The notes under the pieces: model-generated | Told to the model about the DNA's origin: nothing | Database searches by the model: none | The model's input: the letters and a program-made list of their open reading frames with translations, nothing else | Part shown: piece by piece, positions 6,840-10,146 of the stretch | Layout: the number at the start of each line of letters is the position of its first letter | Position numbering within the stretch: the first letter of the stretch is position 1 | Made by a program: the position numbers and the translations under genes | Source of the DNA: an uncultured Fretibacterium sp. | GTDB lineage: Bacteria > Synergistota > Synergistia > Synergistales > Aminobacteriaceae | DNA length: 10,146 bases | Reading direction: 5' to 3' | NCBI RefSeq assembly: GCF_938040765.1 | Contig: NZ_CALIAA010000286.1 | Coordinates: forward strand, 1 to 10,146

Positions 6840-7676
6840 TTGAACATAAGCGCGGATTTTTTTGACGCGATCCTGAACCGTCCGGATCCGAACCTCTCCG
6901 AGTCCGAGGACTTCTGGGACGCTAAGGCCGAGCCCTTTTTCGCCTGCAAGCGAACCTACGGCACGAGCCTGACGGACCGGGTGGTCCGATACCTCTCCGA
7001 CGAGGGGATGCTCGGTCCGGGGGCCTCCGTCCTGGACGTCGGGTGCGCCTATGGACGCTACGCCCTGCCCTTCGCCGCGGCCGCGAGGGACGTGACCGCC
7101 GCGGACATCTCCCCCAGGATGCTGGAACTGTGCGCGGAGCAGGCCGGGGAGAAGGGCCTTTCCAACCTCGAGACGCTGAAGCACGACTGGAAGAAGGATG
7201 AGCTTGGCGGGCTGAAGGGGCGTTTCGATCTGGTGTTCGCCTGCATGTGCACGCCCGCGAGGACTTCCGCGGGCCTGGAGAAGATGACCGCGGCCAGCCG
7301 GGGACACTGCGTCGTCGCCCAATACGTCTCCATGAAGGACTCCATCATGGACGCCCTGGCCGGGGAGCTCGGCGTGGACCAGAGCGCCGATTCCCACAAC
7401 GGCGGGGACATCGCCTGGGCGGTCTTCAATCGGCAGTGGCTGAACGGTTTTCTCCCCCGGATGACGTTTCTGGAGAGGAACGAGGACCGAACCCTGAGCC
7501 TGGACGAGGCGTGCGACCGCTACAGGATGGGCCTGGGCAAGGCGGCCTCGGAGCGGGGCGCGGACCTTCGCTCCCTGCTGCGCACGCAGGAAAGGGACGG
7601 CTGCATCCGCGTCTCCGGAAGGACCATCCTGGCCCTCGTGTCCTGGAAGGGCTCCTCCGGAGAGGGCCGCCTTTAA
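6840..7676 (+). CDS. Class I SAM-dependent methyltransferase (first of two)
   Basis: Cytosolic protein of 278 residues with a Rossmann methyltransferase core. Motif I is VLDVGCAYGRYALPFA (64-79), the acidic residue after strand 2 is Asp89 in VTAADISPRML, and FDLVFACMCTP (129-139) is the strand-4 region. The N-terminal 60 residues (FFDAILNRPDPNLSES, then FWDAKAEPFF) form a cap that could select the substrate. The second half is not a standard MT fold ending that I can name. Cysteines are plentiful (36, 69, 98, 135, 137, 157, 225, 255); Cys135-x-Cys137 is notable. It begins with TTG behind AAAGGAGG. It follows the binding-protein gene by 70 bases and precedes a second methyltransferase by 27, so all three are probably one transcript. 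The methyl acceptor is unknown; the context suggests a small molecule linked to metal or cofactor uptake, which is inference. Confidence 0.8.
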   Translation: MNISADFFDAILNRPDPNLSESEDFWDAKAEPFFACKRTYGTSLTDRVVRYLSDEGMLGPGASVLDVGCAYGRYALPFAAAARDVTAADISPRMLELCAEQAGEKGLSNLETLKHDWKKDELGGLKGRFDLVFACMCTPARTSAGLEKMTAASRGHCVVAQYVSMKDSIMDALAGELGVDQSADSHNGGDIAWAVFNRQWLNGFLPRMTFLERNEDRTLSLDEACDRYRMGLGKAASERGADLRSLLRTQERDGCIRVSGRTILALVSWKGSSGEGRL

Positions 7677-7703
7677 CGACATTCGACGAAGAGGGTGAAA
7701 CTC

Positions 7704-8456
7704 ATGGCAATGGAAGTGGGACATGTCTTTCTGGCCAGGCTCGGCAAGCGGCGGCTGCGTCCCGGCGGACGGGCGGTAACGGACTGGCTGATGCGAAGCG
7801 GCGGGCTCGGGCCCGGGACGGAGGTCCTGGAGGTGGCGTGCAACATGGGCACGACGACGGCGGAGCTCGTCAAAAAATACGGATGCCGCGTCACGGGGCT
7901 GGACATGGACCCCGAGGCGCTGGAGAAGGCGCGGAGGAACCTCGCCGCCGCGGGCGCGGCGGACCGCGTCACCCTCGTCGAGGGGAACGCCACGGCCCTG
8001 CCGTTCCCCGACGGGCGCTTCGACGCGGTGGTCAACGAGGCCATGCTGACGATGCTCGACCCCGAAAGCCGGGCCAAGGCCGTCACCGAATATTTCCGCG
8101 TGCTGAAAAAGGGCGGGGTGCTGCTGACGCACGACGTCATGCTGACGGAGGACTCCCCGGAGCTCGTCCAGGGCCTGAGCCGGGCGATCAACGTCAGGGT
8201 GTACCCGCTGACGGGGACGGAATGGCGAAAAGTCTTCGAGGAGCGCGGCTTTTCCGGCCTCAAGGTCCGGGAGGGGCCCATCACCCTCATGAGCTTCAAG
8301 GGGATGATTTACGACGAAGGGCTCTGGGGCGCGCTGCGGATCTTTCTGAACGGGCGGAAGAAGGAGAATCGGGAGTTCTTCGGGCGGATGTCCGGTTTCT
8401 TCAATGCGCACCGAAGACAGCTGAACTACATCGCCGTCGTCGGCACCAAGGCCTGA
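7704..8456 (+). CDS. Class I SAM-dependent methyltransferase (second of two), UbiE/Methyltransf_11-like
   Basis: Protein of 250 residues, cytosolic, with a clear SAM-binding fold. Motif I is VLEVACNMGTTTAELV (41-56), the ribose-binding acid is Asp67 in TGLDMDPEAL, NATALPFPDGRFDAVV (96-110) covers motif II, and YFRVLKKGGVLLTHDV is motif III. The usual glycines of motif I are partly replaced (A45, N47), which marks a subfamily. The N-terminus GHVFLARLGKRRLRPGG (6-22) and the C-terminal region (KGMIYDEGLWGALRIF, then NAHRRQLNYIAVVGTKA) are not part of the core and probably shape the acceptor site. ATG at 7704 has GAGGG (7691-7695) 8 bases upstream; the in-frame GTG at 7695 overlaps that site and is rejected. 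It shows no obvious close kinship to the preceding methyltransferase beyond the fold. Resemblance to UbiE/arsenite-type enzymes is generic, and I do not assign a substrate. Confidence 0.82.
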   Translation: MAMEVGHVFLARLGKRRLRPGGRAVTDWLMRSGGLGPGTEVLEVACNMGTTTAELVKKYGCRVTGLDMDPEALEKARRNLAAAGAADRVTLVEGNATALPFPDGRFDAVVNEAMLTMLDPESRAKAVTEYFRVLKKGGVLLTHDVMLTEDSPELVQGLSRAINVRVYPLTGTEWRKVFEERGFSGLKVREGPITLMSFKGMIYDEGLWGALRIFLNGRKKENREFFGRMSGFFNAHRRQLNYIAVVGTKA

Positions 8457-8491
8457 GCGGGATCCCTGCGGAGATCGCCGACATACGCGAC

Positions 8492-8532
8492 AAACGGGAG
8501 GAAGCGGGATTTTCCCCGCCTCCTCCCGTTTT
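8492..8532. terminator. Hairpin between convergent genes, probable bidirectional terminator
   Basis: AAACGGGAGGA (8492-8502) pairs with TCCTCCCGTTT (8521-8531), and after one A-C mismatch GCGGG (8504-8508) pairs with CCCGC (8515-8519), leaving a 6-base loop (ATTTTC). On the plus strand the stem ends in TTTT (8529-8532); on the minus strand it ends in TTT. It sits 35 bases after the methyltransferase stop and about 54 bases beyond the minus-strand gene stop, as expected for a shared terminator. Confidence 0.7.
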
Positions 8533-8577
8533 GCACCTTTTCAGATCGCACCTTTTCAGGGCGTACCTTTTCGCATT
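8533..8577. repeat. Three 15-nt tandem repeats downstream of the minus-strand gene
   Basis: GCACCTTTTCAGATC (8533-8547), GCACCTTTTCAGGGC (8548-8562) and GTACCTTTTCGCATT (8563-8577) are head to tail; the first two differ at only two of 15 positions. The decamer TCAGGGCGTA at 8556-8565 recurs at 8594-8603, inside the last codons of the minus-strand gene, so the array may have grown from a copy of the 3' end of that gene. Confidence 0.75.
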
Positions 8578-8585
8578 GCCGTCCC

Positions 8586-10103
8586 CTACCGCATCAGGGC
8601 GTAGCGCTCGACGGGCGCGAAGGCGTCGGTGAACGCCGGGACCGAGGCCTCGAAGTGCTCGAGCCACTGATGCTCCAGCAGACTCACGACGGCGAGCTCC
8701 GGGACCGGCGGAACGGCGGGCAGCTCCCGGGACCGAAAGGCCACGATCATCAGGTTCTGCCGGGACAGCGCATACCTGGGGTCGGAGGCGGACGCCGGAA
8801 AGATCAGGAGCCTTGGGAATACCGACTCGAGCGCCGCATAGATTCCGTGGAACACCCCGCTGCGGGGCCCCTGGAGCGAGGCGATGACGTTGACGATCAG
8901 CACCCCGTCCGGGCTCAGCAGATCGTGCATGCGCTGCGCGGCCTCCACCGTCGCCAGGTGGAAGGGGATGGAGTACCACGACCCGAAGACGTCCATGAAG
9001 ACGGCGTCGTAGGAGCCCCGACGCCCGGGATCCCGCGCCTCCCGGTTCAGGAACGCCCGCGCATCCTCGTGAAAGATGCGCAGGCGCGGGTCCTCCGGGA
9101 TGGAGAAATACTGCCGCGCCGCCTCCGTGATGCCGGGGTCCAGCTCGACGACGTCGAACGAGACCCCGGGACGCTCCGCCAGGACGTGGCGGGGCACACA
9201 GTAGCCTCCTCCGCCCAGCATCAGGATATTCTTCGTGTCGGGCTTGAAGTGAAAGGCGAGGTCGTAGAACTTCGTGTAGTCGCTCACGAGCTCGTTGGGA
9301 TCGTCCGTGTACATCAGGGACTGCGCGCCCTGCGGGTCCGTCATCAGAATCCGGACGCGCCGCCCGTCCGCCTGATTGCTCTCCACGATGGAGATGTGGT
9401 TGTAGGGCGTCTCGATATGCACGCCCACGGGCATCATCGGCAGCCCCCCCGTCTTCGCGGCCACGGCAGCGGCCGCGAGCAGGCACAGGACCAGGAGAGT
9501 GCCCTTCCAAACCGGCAGGCGGAGCAGCAGGGCCAGAACGGCCAGGACGGTCGCCAGCATCAGGAGGATGACCCCCGACGGAGCGAGGGAGATCAGGATG
9601 AACCCCCCCAGAAAGGTCCCCAGAATGCTGCCCGCGGACGAGAGCGCCGAGAAGCGCCCCACCGTCCCCCCCGAGGTGCCGACGTCGTCCATCGCGAGGC
9701 GAACGACGAAGGGGGAGACCATGCCCAGGAGCAGGCTCGGGAGGGCGAAGATCAGCAGGGCCGCGAGGACCACGGCCAGATAAAGGTTCAGGTTCAGCCC
9801 GCCGAGAAACGAGAGCACCGCGTTGCCCGCCCACGCCAGGCAGCCCGTGCAGACCGCGGACAGGAGGACGATCCGGGCCAGCACGCGGCGTTCCGGGCGC
9901 CGGTCCGCCAGAAGCCCTCCCGCCCAGTTGCCCGCACAGAGGCTCGCCATGACGACCCCGATCAGGGCCGTCCACACGACCAGGGACGTCCCAAAAAAGG
10001 GCGCGACGAGACGCGACCCCGTCATCTCCAGAATCATAACGCACGCGCCGCACAGGAAGGACGTGGCCTCCAGCAGTCCGAAGCCCCGGCAGGAGCCACT
10101 CAC
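8586..10103 (-). CDS. Membrane-fused spermidine-synthase-like protein
   Basis: Protein of 505 residues. The N-terminal half (about 8-217) is a bundle of hydrophobic helices: roughly 10-27, 36-58, 78-96, 104-132, 155-173, 177-195 and 200-216. GSRLVAPFFGTS (29-40) and SSAGSILGTFLGGFILI (155-171) are typical of the membrane part of fused MFS/spermidine-synthase proteins. The C-terminal half (about 228-460) is a spermidine synthase-type Rossmann domain: ILMLGGGGYCVPRHVL (293-308), Glu320 in DVVELDPGITEAA, RIFHEDARAFL (342-352) and YDAVFMDVFGSWYSIPFHL (365-383), then a PDGVLIVNVI strand. The classic GGGDG reads GGGGY, and the usual catalytic DxxDP segment is DVFGS, so true aminopropyl transfer is doubtful. 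Start is GTG; its GTGA overlaps the stop of the upstream gene, and only a poorly spaced GAGG precedes it. The frame stays open upstream to the window edge, but GC3 there favours the other frame. The gene stops about 130 bases from the convergent methyltransferase. Confidence 0.85.
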   Translation of the reverse strand: MSGSCRGFGLLEATSFLCGACVMILEMTGSRLVAPFFGTSLVVWTALIGVVMASLCAGNWAGGLLADRRPERRVLARIVLLSAVCTGCLAWAGNAVLSFLGGLNLNLYLAVVLAALLIFALPSLLLGMVSPFVVRLAMDDVGTSGGTVGRFSALSSAGSILGTFLGGFILISLAPSGVILLMLATVLAVLALLLRLPVWKGTLLVLCLLAAAAVAAKTGGLPMMPVGVHIETPYNHISIVESNQADGRRVRILMTDPQGAQSLMYTDDPNELVSDYTKFYDLAFHFKPDTKNILMLGGGGYCVPRHVLAERPGVSFDVVELDPGITEAARQYFSIPEDPRLRIFHEDARAFLNREARDPGRRGSYDAVFMDVFGSWYSIPFHLATVEAAQRMHDLLSPDGVLIVNVIASLQGPRSGVFHGIYAALESVFPRLLIFPASASDPRYALSRQNLMIVAFRSRELPAVPPVPELAVVSLLEHQWLEHFEASVPAFTDAFAPVERYALMR

Positions 10104-10146
10104 GCCTCGGTCGGCAAGGGCATGAGCCAGGTGGGCGTCAAGGACG
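10100..10146 (-). CDS. C-terminal end of an unidentified upstream gene
   Basis: On the minus strand the last 14 codons before the TGA at 10102-10100 read SLTPTWLMPLPTEA. All 14 third positions are G or C, the pattern of real genes here, whereas the frame continuous with the downstream gene has only 9 of 14. The stop overlaps the next gene's GTG start as GTGA, the same coupled arrangement as the ybhG/ybhF junction. Too little is present to name the product; the rest lies beyond the right edge. Confidence 0.45.
   Translation of the reverse strand, partial: SLTPTWLMPLPTEA

Noticed and set aside
3485..6949. Very long minus-strand open frame (about 1,150 codons) opposite ybhF and the binding-protein gene
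   Set aside because: Its translation is low-complexity Arg/Pro/Gly/Ala-rich with no domain, and it lies opposite well-conserved genes. High G+C removes stop codons from the opposite strand, which explains it.
8401..10053. Second minus-strand frame overlapping the spermidine-synthase-like gene
   Set aside because: It is a frame-shifted shadow of a conserved protein, Arg/Gly/Pro-rich, and runs through the terminator hairpin into the convergent methyltransferase.
1..10146. Defence island, phage, toxin-antitoxin or CRISPR content
   Set aside because: None of the translations show nuclease, helicase, integrase, transposase or toxin motifs, and no spaced repeat array is present.

Overview
This is a GC-rich stretch (coding third positions are almost all G or C) from what looks like an anaerobic, two-membrane bacterium. 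Synergistota or a delta-proteobacterium-like lineage would fit, but this is a guess from composition and gene style; no rRNA or other taxonomic marker is present. Seven complete genes and one gene tail cover most of the window. No tRNA, rRNA, CRISPR array, insertion sequence or phage gene is visible.

Region 1 (about 1-5575, plus strand) is a complete YbhGFSR-type ABC exporter operon. In order it holds two ABC-2 permeases (YbhS-like, then YbhR-like), a periplasmic HlyD-family adaptor (YbhG-like) and a fused double-domain ATPase (YbhF-like). Each protein matches its E. coli counterpart along its length as I remember those sequences, but the order is S-R-G-F rather than E. coli G-F-S-R. The gap between ybhR and ybhG carries three 11-nt tandem repeats and two compact hairpins. 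A perfect 36-bp palindrome followed by five Ts closes the operon.

Region 2 (5576-8456, plus strand) is a probable three-gene unit: an exported iron/corrinoid-type ABC substrate-binding protein, then two unlike class I SAM-dependent methyltransferases. No permease or ATPase for the binding protein lies in the window. This is the least explained part of the window and the best candidate for an undescribed function, perhaps modification or release of an imported metal chelate or tetrapyrrole.

Region 3 (8457-10146, minus strand) converges on region 2 across a hairpin likely to terminate both transcripts. It holds a membrane-anchored spermidine-synthase-like protein (multi-helix N-terminal half, Rossmann C-terminal half). 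Its GTG start overlaps the stop of an upstream gene whose last 14 codons are visible at the right edge.

Short tandem repeats, always in about three copies, occur in three of the gaps (11 nt, 11 nt, 15 nt). This recurring pattern is not explained by the genes.
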